This document shows, in pieces, positions 9,274-18,300 of a stretch of 64,000 nt of DNA. The notes under the pieces were generated by a model, which did not search any database, was not told the origin of the DNA, and saw only the letters and a list, made by a program, of their open reading frames with translations. This stretch comes from Hymenobacter mellowenesis (GTDB lineage: Bacteria; Bacteroidota; Bacteroidia; Cytophagales; Hymenobacteraceae): positions 310,001-374,000 of the forward strand of contig NZ_JAUQSX010000005.1 in NCBI RefSeq assembly GCF_030581005.1, given 5' to 3'. Both the position numbers and the translations under genes were made by a program. How positions within the stretch are numbered: position 1 is the stretch's first letter; each line of letters starts with the position of its first letter.

Positions 9274-10431
9274 ATGGCTAATCTAACGATAAGCCCCGTC
9301 GTGCTTCGATTCCGCTTTGTGGGGCTGCTGACGGTAGTGGCCGTTTACCTGCTGATTCTGGTTGGTGGTGTGGTACGTAGCACTGGTAGCGGCATGGGCT
9401 GTCCCGATTGGCCCAAGTGCTTTGGCAGCTGGGTGCCGCCAACCAAGGCCAGCGAATTGCCCGCCAATTACAAAGAGGTGTACACGGCGCAACGAGTAGC
9501 CAAGAATCAAAAGCTGGCTCAGACACTGCAACGCTTAGGTTTTGCACAGGTGGCCGGCAGCATTTTCGCGCATCCCACGCAGTATGTCGAAACTGATTTC
9601 AATCCGGTGAAGACCTGGATTGAGTACGTCAATCGACTGCTCGGCGCGCTAATCGGTGTCTTTGTTTTCCTGACAGTTGTGTTTGCTTTGCCATACTGGC
9701 GCCGCGACCCAACCATTTTTTGGCTGGCGTTTGCCTCGTTTATTCTCACTGGCGTACAAGGGTATCTGGGTTCATTGGTTGTATCGACTAACCTGCTGCC
9801 GGTAATGGTGACGGTTCACATGGCTTTGGCACTGCTAATTGTAGCACTGCTTTTGTATGCCGTAGACCGCGCCCGGTGGGGGAGAAAAGGAGCACAACTT
9901 GAAGGCCATGTATTGGCTACTAGCACTGGCGAAGCGCAGTTGCGTGAAGAGTCAGGCGTGGTACCTAGGCTAAGCTTGCATTTGTGGCTTTGGGGGGCTG
10001 TGTTGCTCACGTTCTGGCAAATCGTATTAGGCACTCAGGTTCGGGAGCAAATTGACATGGTATCAGCCGCCGCGGATTATGCGGGACGAGAAACGTGGGT
10101 ATCGAAGTTAGGAAGCACATTCAGTGTTCATCGCACGGTATCGGCGGCGGTGTTACTGCTCAATAGTTACCTTGGATACGAACTGTGGCAGTTGGGCCGT
10201 GAGCGTTTGCGCAAGCTGGTAGTTGCGACGCTCGCCGTTATTGGGTTGGAAATACTGGCAGGCATTGTTCTCGCCTCGTTTTCATTCCCGGCCTGGGTGC
10301 AGCCGGTGCATCTCACGCTGGCTACGGTCTTGTTCGGAGTACAGTTTCTCACCTTACTGGCGGTGGCGCGGGCTCGGAAAGTTCCGGAAACTATTGCGCC
10401 GACGGATGCCGCCCGGCGCGTTGTTGCGTAA
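9274..10431 (+). CDS. ctaA: Heme A synthase, CtaA/COX15 family
   Basis: A 385-aa membrane protein with about eight helices. CtaA oxidises heme O to heme A for the oxidase encoded alongside. The N-terminal motif GSGMGCPDWPKCFG with its Cys pair in the first extracytoplasmic loop is diagnostic. It has conserved helix His residues such as in FSVHRTVS and VQPVHLTLA. A soluble loop around residues 205-225 joins the two four-helix halves. The ATG at 9274 is the first after the coxA terminator. Confidence 0.94.
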   Translation: MANLTISPVVLRFRFVGLLTVVAVYLLILVGGVVRSTGSGMGCPDWPKCFGSWVPPTKASELPANYKEVYTAQRVAKNQKLAQTLQRLGFAQVAGSIFAHPTQYVETDFNPVKTWIEYVNRLLGALIGVFVFLTVVFALPYWRRDPTIFWLAFASFILTGVQGYLGSLVVSTNLLPVMVTVHMALALLIVALLLYAVDRARWGRKGAQLEGHVLATSTGEAQLREESGVVPRLSLHLWLWGAVLLTFWQIVLGTQVREQIDMVSAAADYAGRETWVSKLGSTFSVHRTVSAAVLLLNSYLGYELWQLGRERLRKLVVATLAVIGLEILAGIVLASFSFPAWVQPVHLTLATVLFGVQFLTLLAVARARKVPETIAPTDAARRVVA

Positions 10432-10436
10432 CTTTG
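10429..10436 (+). promoter_or_regulatory. Possible -7 element for ctaB
   Basis: TAACTTTG is a perfect match to the Bacteroidota -7 consensus TAnnTTTG and includes the ctaA stop codon. It would give a leader of about 60 nt before the ctaB ATG. No TTG was found at the usual distance upstream. Confidence 0.35.
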
Positions 10437-10500
10437 CGGCCCGTTTGGTTTACGGCTGCTGTGTAGTGCCGAACCAACGACGTAATTATTCGAGGTATTG

Positions 10501-11352
10501 ATGGTTAAGGCCCGCGCCTATTTTCAGCTGCTCAAATTCCGGCTTTCGCTCACGGTAGCGTTTTCCAGCGCAATTGGGTACCTGCTGGGGGCGCATGAAT
10601 TCAACTGGAGTCGGGCGCTGCTGGTGCTGCTGGGCGGACTGCTCGTGACGGGTTCCGCGAATATCATCAACCAAGTTCATGAGCGGGAACTCGACAAGTT
10701 GATGACCCGCACGGCCAAACGGCCGCTACCGTTGGGCATTATCTCGCCGGCCGAAGCGTGGGTTTTTTGCGTGCTGCTGGGCGTGGCCGGATTAGGGTTG
10801 CTAGCCTACGTGTTCAACCCGCTCACAGCCGCGCTGTCGCTGTTGTCACTCATTCTCTACGGCTTCATCTACACGCCGCTCAAGACAATTTCGCCTATCT
10901 GTGTCGCCGTGGGCGCTATCCCGGGTGGGTTGCCGCCTTTGATTGGCTGGGTAGCCGCTACGGGGCATTTGGGCGTCGAGGCGTGGGTATTGTTCGGTAT
11001 TCAATTCATGTGGCAGTTTCCGCACTTCTGGGCCATTGCCTGGGTGGCCGATGAGGACTACAAGCGGGCAGGCTTCAAGATGCTACCTTCGCCGGGCAAC
11101 CGGGATATCCGCACGGCTTTCCAAATCATGACGTACACCCTGCTGCTGATTCCGCTCAGTCTGCTGCCGCTGGAATTCAATATTTCGGGCCGGATTTCAG
11201 CATTGGTGGCAGTGGTGTGCGGCGTGCTATTTCTGTTACTCACGGTGCAGCTCATGCGGACGCAGTCGCGCAAGGCGGCGTTACGCATCATGTTCGCATC
11301 TTTTTTATACCTGCCCATCGTGCAAATTGCGCTGGTGCTGGACAAAATCTAG
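10501..11352 (+). CDS. ctaB: Protoheme IX farnesyltransferase (heme O synthase)
   Basis: A 283-aa UbiA-superfamily prenyltransferase that farnesylates heme B to heme O, the substrate of CtaA. The Asp-rich prenyl-binding motif is in NIINQVHERELDKLMTRT, and a second motif lies in WVADEDYKRAG. About nine helices are predicted. I chose ATG 10501 over an adjacent TTG at 10498; GAGGT at 10492-10496 may serve as ribosome binding site. It is 69 bp after ctaA in the usual ctaA-ctaB order. Confidence 0.95.
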   Translation: MVKARAYFQLLKFRLSLTVAFSSAIGYLLGAHEFNWSRALLVLLGGLLVTGSANIINQVHERELDKLMTRTAKRPLPLGIISPAEAWVFCVLLGVAGLGLLAYVFNPLTAALSLLSLILYGFIYTPLKTISPICVAVGAIPGGLPPLIGWVAATGHLGVEAWVLFGIQFMWQFPHFWAIAWVADEDYKRAGFKMLPSPGNRDIRTAFQIMTYTLLLIPLSLLPLEFNISGRISALVAVVCGVLFLLLTVQLMRTQSRKAALRIMFASFLYLPIVQIALVLDKI

Positions 11353-11444
11353 CTGTCAATTGTTAGGTATTTGTTGTGATGGTATCGAGTTCATTGGCTT
11401 GAAAACCCGCTGACAAAACCCAATTATTCATTAATAACTAGCAC

Positions 11445-12035
11445 ATGAATCCTCAACCTGAGCTTTTATCCGAAAAGGAAGTCGGTCTGGGCTGGCACCC
11501 GAAGCGCGTGCTGCTCATCCTGCTCATTTTCAGCATTGTGATGATGTTTGCTGCTTTCACTAGCGGTTACATCGTGCGGCGCGACGAAGGCAACTGGCGC
11601 GAATTCGACCTGCCCGCCTCGCTGCTCATCAATTCCATCCTCATTGCGCTGAGCAGTGCCAGTATGCAATGGGTTTATTTCTCAGCCCGAAAGGACGAAA
11701 TCAGCCGCGTTAAAATCGGCCTCATCGTTACGCTGGTGCTGGGCTTGGCTTTTCTGGTAGGGCAGTACCATAGCTTTGGCGATTTGGTGGCAGGCAACAC
11801 CTACTTCGGTGGTGCTGACGCCAATCCTTCCGGTTCATTCGTATACGTGCTGATGGGTGTGCACGCTTTTCACTTGGTGACGGGGCTTATTTTTCTGGCA
11901 GTTGTGCTGCGCCGGACCCTTAATTATCAGGTGCATTCGCGCGCTATGCTTTCCATTGGCAACGCTACCTTATACTGGCACTTCCTGGGCGGACTTTGGC
12001 TGTACCTGTATTTGTTCTTACTTTTGAACCACTAA
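11445..12035 (+). CDS. coxC: Cytochrome c oxidase subunit III (first copy, short form)
   Basis: A 196-aa heme-copper oxidase subunit III with about five helices, ending in the typical YWHFLGGLWLYLYLFL that corresponds to the helix VII signature YWHFVD/G of the family. HAFHLVTGLIF is the other conserved motif. Subunit III carries no redox centre and protects the catalytic core. A second subunit III gene follows 22 bp downstream; side-by-side copies are common in Bacteroidota, and the two probably either both assemble or replace each other. A 92-bp spacer separates it from ctaB. Confidence 0.9.
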   Translation: MNPQPELLSEKEVGLGWHPKRVLLILLIFSIVMMFAAFTSGYIVRRDEGNWREFDLPASLLINSILIALSSASMQWVYFSARKDEISRVKIGLIVTLVLGLAFLVGQYHSFGDLVAGNTYFGGADANPSGSFVYVLMGVHAFHLVTGLIFLAVVLRRTLNYQVHSRAMLSIGNATLYWHFLGGLWLYLYLFLLLNH

Positions 12036-12057
12036 AACGACGTTTACGCTGTCCGCT

Positions 12058-12831
12058 ATGGCCCAATCGACCACTTTGCAGTCACCCGCTGCTGCCGCTA
12101 CTCACGACGCTCCACGCACCGGAAACTGGGATGGCGGCAACGAACCCTTCAAGGCGAGCTACGGCAAGCTGATGATGTGGTTCTTCCTTCTGTCTGACGC
12201 TTTCACCTTTGCAGCTTTCCTCACTACTTATGGCATGATTCGCCATAAGCACGAGGTGTTCACCGGCGAAGCCAAGGATTTCGTGTTCAGCACGCGGTGG
12301 TGGCCGATTCCGGACCACGTTTTCAACGCCTTCCCCGGCATGGGCGAAGCCAACGTGCCCCTGGGTTTCGTGGCTTTGATGACCATGATTCTGATTTTGA
12401 GCTCCGTGACGATGGTACTGGCCGTAGAAGCCGGCCACCGCATGGACAAGAAAGACGTGCAGAAATGGTTGCTCTGGACCATTTTGTTCGGCAGCACCTT
12501 CCTGCTCAGCCAGGCTTGGGAATGGAGCCACTTCATCCACGGCCACGCCGAGCCCACCATCATGGCCGATGGCACCAAGCTGTTTGGCGCTAATCTGTCC
12601 ATGAACCAGTACGGTCCGGTGCTGTTTGCCGACCTATTTTTCTTCATCACCGGCTTCCACGGCACGCACGTATTCTCGGGTGTCTGCCTGCTGGTGTGGT
12701 GCTTCATCGCCACCACCAACGGCACGTTCGAGAAGCGCGGCCACTACGAAATGATTGAGAAAATCGGCCTCTACTGGCACTTCGTAGACTTGGTATGGGT
12801 GTTCGTGTTCACTTTCTTCTACCTCGTTTAA
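12058..12831 (+). CDS. Cytochrome c oxidase subunit III (second copy)
   Basis: A 257-aa subunit III paralogue with a longer N-terminus and extra loops. Conserved features are FFFITGFHGTHVFSGV and the C-terminal LYWHFVDLVWVFVFTFFYLV, a clearer helix VII signature than in the neighbouring shorter copy. MMWFFLLSDAFTFAAF is the first helix. It presumably belongs to the same aa3 complex. Which of the two copies contacts CoxA cannot be told from sequence alone. Confidence 0.92.
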   Translation: MAQSTTLQSPAAAATHDAPRTGNWDGGNEPFKASYGKLMMWFFLLSDAFTFAAFLTTYGMIRHKHEVFTGEAKDFVFSTRWWPIPDHVFNAFPGMGEANVPLGFVALMTMILILSSVTMVLAVEAGHRMDKKDVQKWLLWTILFGSTFLLSQAWEWSHFIHGHAEPTIMADGTKLFGANLSMNQYGPVLFADLFFFITGFHGTHVFSGVCLLVWCFIATTNGTFEKRGHYEMIEKIGLYWHFVDLVWVFVFTFFYLV

Positions 12832-12837
12832 TTCGGG

Positions 12838-12914
12838 TGTTGAATGCTGAATGTTGGGTGCTGAGTTTCAAATTCAGCCCACATTCAACCCTTAACCCTC
12901 AACATTCAAAACTT
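12838..12914. repeat. Heptad-repeat palindrome between subunit III and IV genes
   Basis: The left part runs as TGTTGAA, TGCTGAA, TGTTGGG, TGCTGAG (12838-12865). The right part, 12873-12914, runs in the opposite sense as TTCAGCC, CACATTC, AACCCTT, AACCCTC, AACATTC, AAAACTT. The arms are imperfect inverted copies built from 7-bp units and fill nearly the whole 88-bp spacer. Compare the elements at 6133, 60786 and 61198. Confidence 0.55.
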
Positions 12915-12919
12915 CAAAA

Positions 12920-13264
12920 ATGGCTTCCCACGCACCCACTGAGCACACGCTCGCCCCCGGCGAAATCGCCAAACCCAATACCGGCTGGATTTGGCGCGTA
13001 TTCGGTATCCTCGTGCTGATTACGGCGGTTGAATTCGTTTTCGTGTTTCTGATGCACCCGAGTACGTTGCGCAACAGCATTTTCATCGTCCTCACCATCT
13101 TCAAGGCTTTCTTCATTGTGGCCGAGTTCATGCACTTGAAGCATGAAACCAAAGGGTTGATTTGGACTATTCTGGTGCCCGTCGCTCTGCTGATTTGGCT
13201 GCTGGTGGCATTGATTACAGAAGGCTCGTTCATCGGCGAAGTCCTGCAAAACATGTTTAAATAG
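12920..13264 (+). CDS. Cytochrome c oxidase subunit IV-like protein
   Basis: A 114-aa protein with three hydrophobic segments (about 27-50, 55-75, 85-108), matching the bacterial subunit IV (CtaF/CyoD-like) family in size and topology. Motif FIVAEFMHLKHE in the middle helix is typical of the group. Subunit IV stabilises the oxidase and has no redox centre. The next ORF begins 3 bp after its stop. Confidence 0.87.
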   Translation: MASHAPTEHTLAPGEIAKPNTGWIWRVFGILVLITAVEFVFVFLMHPSTLRNSIFIVLTIFKAFFIVAEFMHLKHETKGLIWTILVPVALLIWLLVALITEGSFIGEVLQNMFK

Positions 13265-13267
13265 CTG

Positions 13268-13942
13268 ATGCGGCCCCGCCAAACCCTGTTGTTGGGGCTG
13301 CTGCTATTGGTGCCAGTACTGGCATTTCTGTTTCTTTTTAGCTTCGGCAAAAACCGTTACGCGCTGCCCACTTACCTGCCCGACCGCGTGGATTCCACGC
13401 AGGTTGGCGGGGAGTGGCGGCGCGATACTGTTTTCCACCAGATTGCGCCATTTCAACTGCCCGCGTCCACGGGCCGGGTGGTGAGCAGCCAGGAACTCGG
13501 CAAAGGGCTCTACATTGCCCAGTTCTACGATACCGACGCGGCTAGTGGCGGTGTAGCCCGGTTTCTGTTGCGGGTGCAAGAGAAGTTCCGGCACGAGCCG
13601 CGGGTGCGCATGGTCACTTTCGTGCTGAATGCTGACCCCAAGCAGCCCGCCGCCCTTACCCGGCTGGCCGAGCAGTACGGGACCATTGCGGGCAAATGGT
13701 TTTTCCTCACCGGGCCGGCCGATACGCTGCAGCGCCTCACGCGGCAGGAGTTTCGCCTCACCTCCGACCCCAAGCGCCTGCCGGGGGCTGTGTACACGGC
13801 CAACATCCCGGCGGGCCGGCTGTTGTTGGTTGACAATCAGCGCCGCGTGCGCGGAATCTACGATGGCACTGACGGCCGCGAAATAGACCGATTACTCACG
13901 GAAATCACCGTGCAGCTTTACGATTATGAGCACCCCCACTGA
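13268..13942 (+). CDS. SCO1/SenC-like thioredoxin-fold protein lacking the copper-binding cysteines
   Basis: A 224-aa protein with an N-terminal membrane anchor (residues 5-25) and a thioredoxin-like domain of SCO type: LPASTGRVVSSQELGKGLYIAQFYDTD, a VTFVLNADPKQP strand, and GKWFFLTGP (the family's WxFLTG). SCO proteins deliver copper to CuA through a CxxxC pair and a later His. This protein has no cysteine at all; the loop that should hold CxxxC reads DAASG. The His region near VYTANIPAGRLLLVD also lacks the ligand. It is therefore probably a degenerate or re-purposed SCO. It overlaps the DUF420 gene by 17 bp. Confidence 0.75.
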   Translation: MRPRQTLLLGLLLLVPVLAFLFLFSFGKNRYALPTYLPDRVDSTQVGGEWRRDTVFHQIAPFQLPASTGRVVSSQELGKGLYIAQFYDTDAASGGVARFLLRVQEKFRHEPRVRMVTFVLNADPKQPAALTRLAEQYGTIAGKWFFLTGPADTLQRLTRQEFRLTSDPKRLPGAVYTANIPAGRLLLVDNQRRVRGIYDGTDGREIDRLLTEITVQLYDYEHPH

Positions 13943-14495
13943 ACAATTGCACCCCCCGGTGCTGCAACCCGGCGACTATACGCGCTACAAAATCATCCTC
14001 GGTACACTGGGTGCGGTGGTACCGTTGCTGGTGGCCGTGCTGTATTATTTCCCCGAGACTTTTCGCATTCCCGGGGCGCAGGTGAAGTTTTTGCCTGCGC
14101 TGAATGCGGTACTTAACTCGCTCACGGCAGTGTGCCTGCTGGCGGGCTTTTACTTCATCCGCCAGAAAGACGTGCTGAAGCACCGTGCCATGATGGGCAC
14201 GGCCTTTGCGCTGGGTGGTGTGTTTTTGCTCTCGTACGTGGCCTATCATTCGCAGGTAGCCAGCACGCATTTTGGCGGTGTGGGAATTATCCGCTCGGTT
14301 TATTTCTTCCTGCTGCTCACGCACATCAGCTTGGCGGTGGTGACGGTGGCATTGGTGCTATTTACGCTTTATTTTGCGCTGACCGGGCAATATACTAAGC
14401 ACAAAGCCATTGCCAAGTGGACGTTTCCCGTGTGGTTGTACGTATCCGTAACGGGTGTTATCGTGTACTTCATGATTTCGCCTTACTACACTTAG
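13926..14495 (+). CDS. DUF420 membrane protein, CtaM-like oxidase assembly factor
   Basis: A 189-aa protein with about five helices. DUF420 proteins include CtaM/YozB, needed for activity of heme A-containing oxidases in Firmicutes. Conserved His residues lie in the helix regions DVLKHRAMMG, LSYVAYHSQ, LLTHISLAV and YTKHKAIAKW. Its place inside the cox assembly genes agrees with an assembly role, which is inferred for this phylum. The ATG overlaps the end of the SCO-like gene, suggesting coupling. Confidence 0.85.
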   Translation: MSTPTEQLHPPVLQPGDYTRYKIILGTLGAVVPLLVAVLYYFPETFRIPGAQVKFLPALNAVLNSLTAVCLLAGFYFIRQKDVLKHRAMMGTAFALGGVFLLSYVAYHSQVASTHFGGVGIIRSVYFFLLLTHISLAVVTVALVLFTLYFALTGQYTKHKAIAKWTFPVWLYVSVTGVIVYFMISPYYT

Positions 14496-14564
14496 GTCTA
14501 AAACTTGAGCGCAGAAGCTGCTTGTAACAAAGAACTTTACTTCCCAATCGGTGTTGCTATCCTT

Positions 14565-14825
14565 ATGAAAAAGACCTTTTTCTCCGCCGTTTTTGCCCTG
14601 TTGTTGGGCGTGCTGTTGACTGTGGCGCCGCTGGCAGCCCATGCGCAGTGCGTGATGTGTAAGTCGCAGGTAGAATCGGCCCGGCAGGAGCGTGACGACT
14701 ACGATGTGGCCGGCCTCAACAAAGGCATTGTTTACATGATGACCGTGCCGTATATCCTGATGGGCGCCGTGGGTTACTTCTGGTACCGTCGCACGCACCC
14801 CAAGGCTAAACCGGCGCGGGCGTAA
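14565..14825 (+). CDS. Small periplasmic CxxC protein with C-terminal membrane anchor
   Basis: An 86-aa protein. I chose ATG 14565 rather than the upstream TTG 14505 because it starts a clear signal peptide (KKTFFSAVFALLLGVLLT, cleavage after AHA). The mature protein begins QCVMCKSQ, has a short linker, then one membrane helix (about 55-72) and a basic C-terminus. A CxxC directly after the signal peptide, held at the membrane surface, suggests a metal or thiol function. Family unknown to me. It lies in the oxidase assembly block next to a SCO-like protein that has lost its cysteines. The final base of its stop overlaps the DUF983 start. Confidence 0.7.
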   Translation: MKKTFFSAVFALLLGVLLTVAPLAAHAQCVMCKSQVESARQERDDYDVAGLNKGIVYMMTVPYILMGAVGYFWYRRTHPKAKPARA

Positions 14826-15220
14826 TGCCGCCGCTGACGGCCATCAACTCAACTCCGCTGGCACTGCTGCATTTGCGGTGCCCGCGTTGCCATACGGGCG
14901 AGCTTTTTACGCATCCAGCGCTGAGCACCAGTTTTATGGACATGCCGGATGCCTGCCCGGTATGCCGGCAAACGTATGAGCCGGAGCCGGGCTTTTACTA
15001 CGGGGCCATGTACATCAGTTCGGGATTTTCGACGGGTTTGCTGCTGGCTATTGGCTTTTTGCTGTTTTATCTAGCTGATGACCCGCCTTTGTGGGTTTAC
15101 ATCGTGTCGGTAGCAGGTGCGGTGCTGGCCGTGGCGCCGCTGCTGTTTCGGTATTCGCGCGCTGTGATGCTGTATGGTTTCGGTGGGGCACGGTTCGACC
15201 CTCGCTATGCCGCGCACTAA
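14825..15220 (+). CDS. DUF983 membrane protein with a zinc-ribbon-like N-terminus
   Basis: A 131-aa protein. The N-terminal half has two CxxC pairs (RCPRCHTGELF and CPVCRQTYEPEPGFYYGAMY), typical of DUF983, followed by two membrane helices (about 60-80 and 88-108). DUF983 genes often travel with cox genes; no molecular role is established as far as I know. It starts on the stop codon of the preceding gene (TAATG) and ends the block before a terminator. Confidence 0.85.
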   Translation: MPPLTAINSTPLALLHLRCPRCHTGELFTHPALSTSFMDMPDACPVCRQTYEPEPGFYYGAMYISSGFSTGLLLAIGFLLFYLADDPPLWVYIVSVAGAVLAVAPLLFRYSRAVMLYGFGGARFDPRYAAH

Positions 15221-15246
15221 TGCTTGGTTTTTCGGTTACAATTGAG

Positions 15247-15271
15247 ATGCCGCCTTCGGGCGGCATTTTTA
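15247..15271 (+). terminator. Intrinsic terminator after the cox assembly block
   Basis: An 8-bp perfect stem (15247-15254 with 15259-15266) with a stable TTCG tetraloop, followed by a run of T. It lies 27 bp after the DUF983 stop. Confidence 0.85.
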
Positions 15272-15379
15272 TTAGGCGCAGATTTTGCGGGGGCTAGTGC
15301 GGAGCTAAATTTCAATGGCTGATTTACGCGTTTATTTTGGGTTGAAAACCTAGCTTGGGTCCACTTTTAACCACTTTTC

Positions 15380-18300
15380 TTGTTACGCACTTCTACACCT
15401 TCCGGCAAAATTGTGGTTTCAGGTGCGGCGTGGCGGCGTTTGCCGTGGCTACTGCTGTTGGGAGCGGCCGTGTGTTTCATTGGAGGCTATTTAGCCAGTC
15501 GCTACGCCCATGCGCCGGGCGTGGTGCAGCGCACCGACGTGGCACGCCTGCAGCAACTGGTGCGCACCGCCGAAAACCAAGCCCGCCGCGAAGCCGATAC
15601 CGTGGCCGCCCGACTGCCACGCGGAAACTACAGCTTCCGGCAGTTGCTCGCCCAAACCACATTCCCTACCTGCATTCTCGAAAACGGGACGCTGCGCTAC
15701 TGGTCCGATGCCGCGCTGCGCCCCGAGGCCGAAGCCATCAGCACCGTTTCCGAACAGCTGATTGAAACGTCGGTAGGCCAAACGACGGGGAGTAGTTTCC
15801 TGCTGTTGCGGCGCATGGCCGGGCGGTTTACTATTCTCACTTATGTGCCGCTGGTACGGCACTACGGCATCAAAAACCGCTATTTGAGCGAGGGCGATGA
15901 GCAAGCGCTATTCCGTGGGTTGGAGCTGAAGGTGGTGGCCGATAGCGCCGGGGCCGGCCGGGCGCGGTTCGAGGCTGCCGACGGGCACTACCTGTTTTCC
16001 ATTGAGAGCCTGCAGCCGAACCCGCTGACGGGGCAGTACGTGCCGCTGGCGCTGTTGAGTATAGGCAGTTTGCTGTATGCGGCCGGCTGGCTGTTGCTGG
16101 CCCTGCGCTGGTGGCGGGGACGGCGGGCGGGGGCGGCCGTGGCGGCATTGGTGGCGCCCCTGGCCGTACTGCGGTGGGCACTACTTTATCTGGGCTTGCC
16201 GTTCTCGTTCATTGAGTTGCCGTTGTTTGACCCGCGGGTGTATACGGCGACGTGGTGGGCGCCTTCGCTGGGCGATTTGCTGCTCGATGCGCTGCTGGCG
16301 TTGCTGGTGGCGGCGGCGGGTGTGGCCCTTTGGCGGCATTGGGGCGTGCTGGGGCGGGTGCGGGCCCCGCGTAAGCCTAGTGGGCAGCTGCTGGCCGCGG
16401 CTGGTCTTGGTGTGGCGTTTTGCGGCTGGCTGGCGGCGCTGTTCGTGTATTACACCACCGTCTTTGGAAGCTCGCAACTGAGTCTGGACGTATCGCGCAA
16501 CCTGCAGGTGACGGGTTTCTGGCTGTTGCTGGCGCTGGCGACGCTGCTGCACACGGCCGCTTGGCTGGTGGGCTTCTTTGGGCTAACGCAACTGGCGGGC
16601 GCGCTGCTGCAGCACGTGCCCCGGCGGGCGCTGCTGCTGGGACCGGCGCTGGTGGCGCTGCCGGTGCTGGGCGTGGGCGTGGCATGGGGCCTGCCGTGGG
16701 TGTTGCTGATTGGCGTGTTACTGCTATTTGCTTCGTTGGTGCGCTCGGCGGGCTTGCAGGCGGCCCCCACCACGGGCAGCTACCAGTCGACGATACTGAT
16801 TGTGCTGCTGCTGGCCCTGACCTCAGCCACCGGGGCCCTGGCCCTGTACGCGCATTTCGAAAAGCAGCTACTGATAGATAAGCAGCGTCTGGCTGGCAAC
16901 ATGCTTATCGATAATGACTTGCAGGGAGAGTTTCTGCTGGGCGAACGCATGCGCGAAATCGCGGCTGACCCCTTTGTTCGGCGCTCGTTGTCGGCGGCCT
17001 TCGGGCGGCCGGAGGTGGTGCGGCAGCGCGTGTCGCGGCAATACCTGGGCGATTATTTTGATAAGTACGAGAGCACCATCACGCTCTACGACGAAGCTGG
17101 CGACCCCATTGGGGCGCCAACGGGCACGCCGGGCCTGGTGGCCGCACGCACCGAACTGGAGCACAACGCCGCGCCTACCGACCAGAAAGGCGTTTATCTG
17201 GTCAATTCGGCCAATCCGTTCAGCTCACGCCGGTATGTGGCTTATATCATCGTGCCGGGCACGCGGGTAAATGGCATCGGCCTGCCGCTGGGCGCGGTGC
17301 GGGTGGAGCTGACGCTGAAAAAGCTGACCACTTACAGCGTACTACCCGAGCTGTTGGTCGACCAGAAATTCTTCCAGCCAGGGCTGGCTACCGAGCTGAG
17401 CTACGCGGGCTACGACCGAGGCCGGCTGGTGTACAGCGAGGGGGATTTTGACTACGCCAACCGCCTGCCCGAAGCCTTACTGGCCGACACTACTTCCCGC
17501 CTCTACGTGGGCGGCCTGAGCCGACGCGGCTACCACCACCTGGCCGTGCAGGGTTCGCACGCCCGCACGGTGGTAGTGACGACAGCCACGTATTCGGTGG
17601 GCGACTGGCTGGCCAATTTCTCGTTTCAATTCCTGCTGTCATCCTTTTTCTGGCTGTTGATGGCCGGCATCGTGCTGCTGCTGCGTGGCCGGGCGGCGGC
17701 CCGGTTGCAGCTCAACTTCAGTACGCGGATTCAGCTCTTGCTCAACGTGGGCATTGTGGTTCCGCTGCTGGTGGTGAGCATAGCCACGGCCAGCCAGCTG
17801 ATTGATTCCTACAAGCGCGACCTGTCGCACACTTACGAGCGGCGCGGCCAGCTGGCCTTGGAAAGCCTGCGCCGCCAGCGCCACCTGCTGAACGACAGTA
17901 GTGCCCGGCCCACGCTGGCGGTGCTGGCCCGTAACGTGGCCGCCCTCACCGAAACCGACCTCAACCTCTACGACGCGCACGGCGAGCTGCTGGCCAGCAG
18001 CCAGCCCCTGATTTTCGACGCCGGCCTGCTGGGGCCGCTACTGAACCCGCAGGCCATGGTGGCGCTGGACGAACGCAACCGACCCCGGGCGTTGCTGACG
18101 GAAAAAGCGGGCTCGCTTTCGTTTAACGCCCTCTACCTGCCGGTACGGGCCAGCGCGGGCGAAGTGGTGGTGACCGATTTGGCCGGCCATGCGCTGGCCC
18201 ACGGCGGATTGGGGAAAGAACGCCGGGTTTCCGCCACCCCGGAGTTTGACGACGACGATGGCTCGTCGGAAGATGAGGTGGCCATGCCGACGGGTCCGAT

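Noticed and set aside
14505..14564. TTG start for the small CxxC protein
   Set aside because: The added 20 residues would hide the signal peptide; ATG 14565 starts it directly.
15320..15345. TTATTTTG before the kinase gene as a -7 element
   Set aside because: One mismatch and no TTG at a suitable distance upstream; too weak to list as a promoter.
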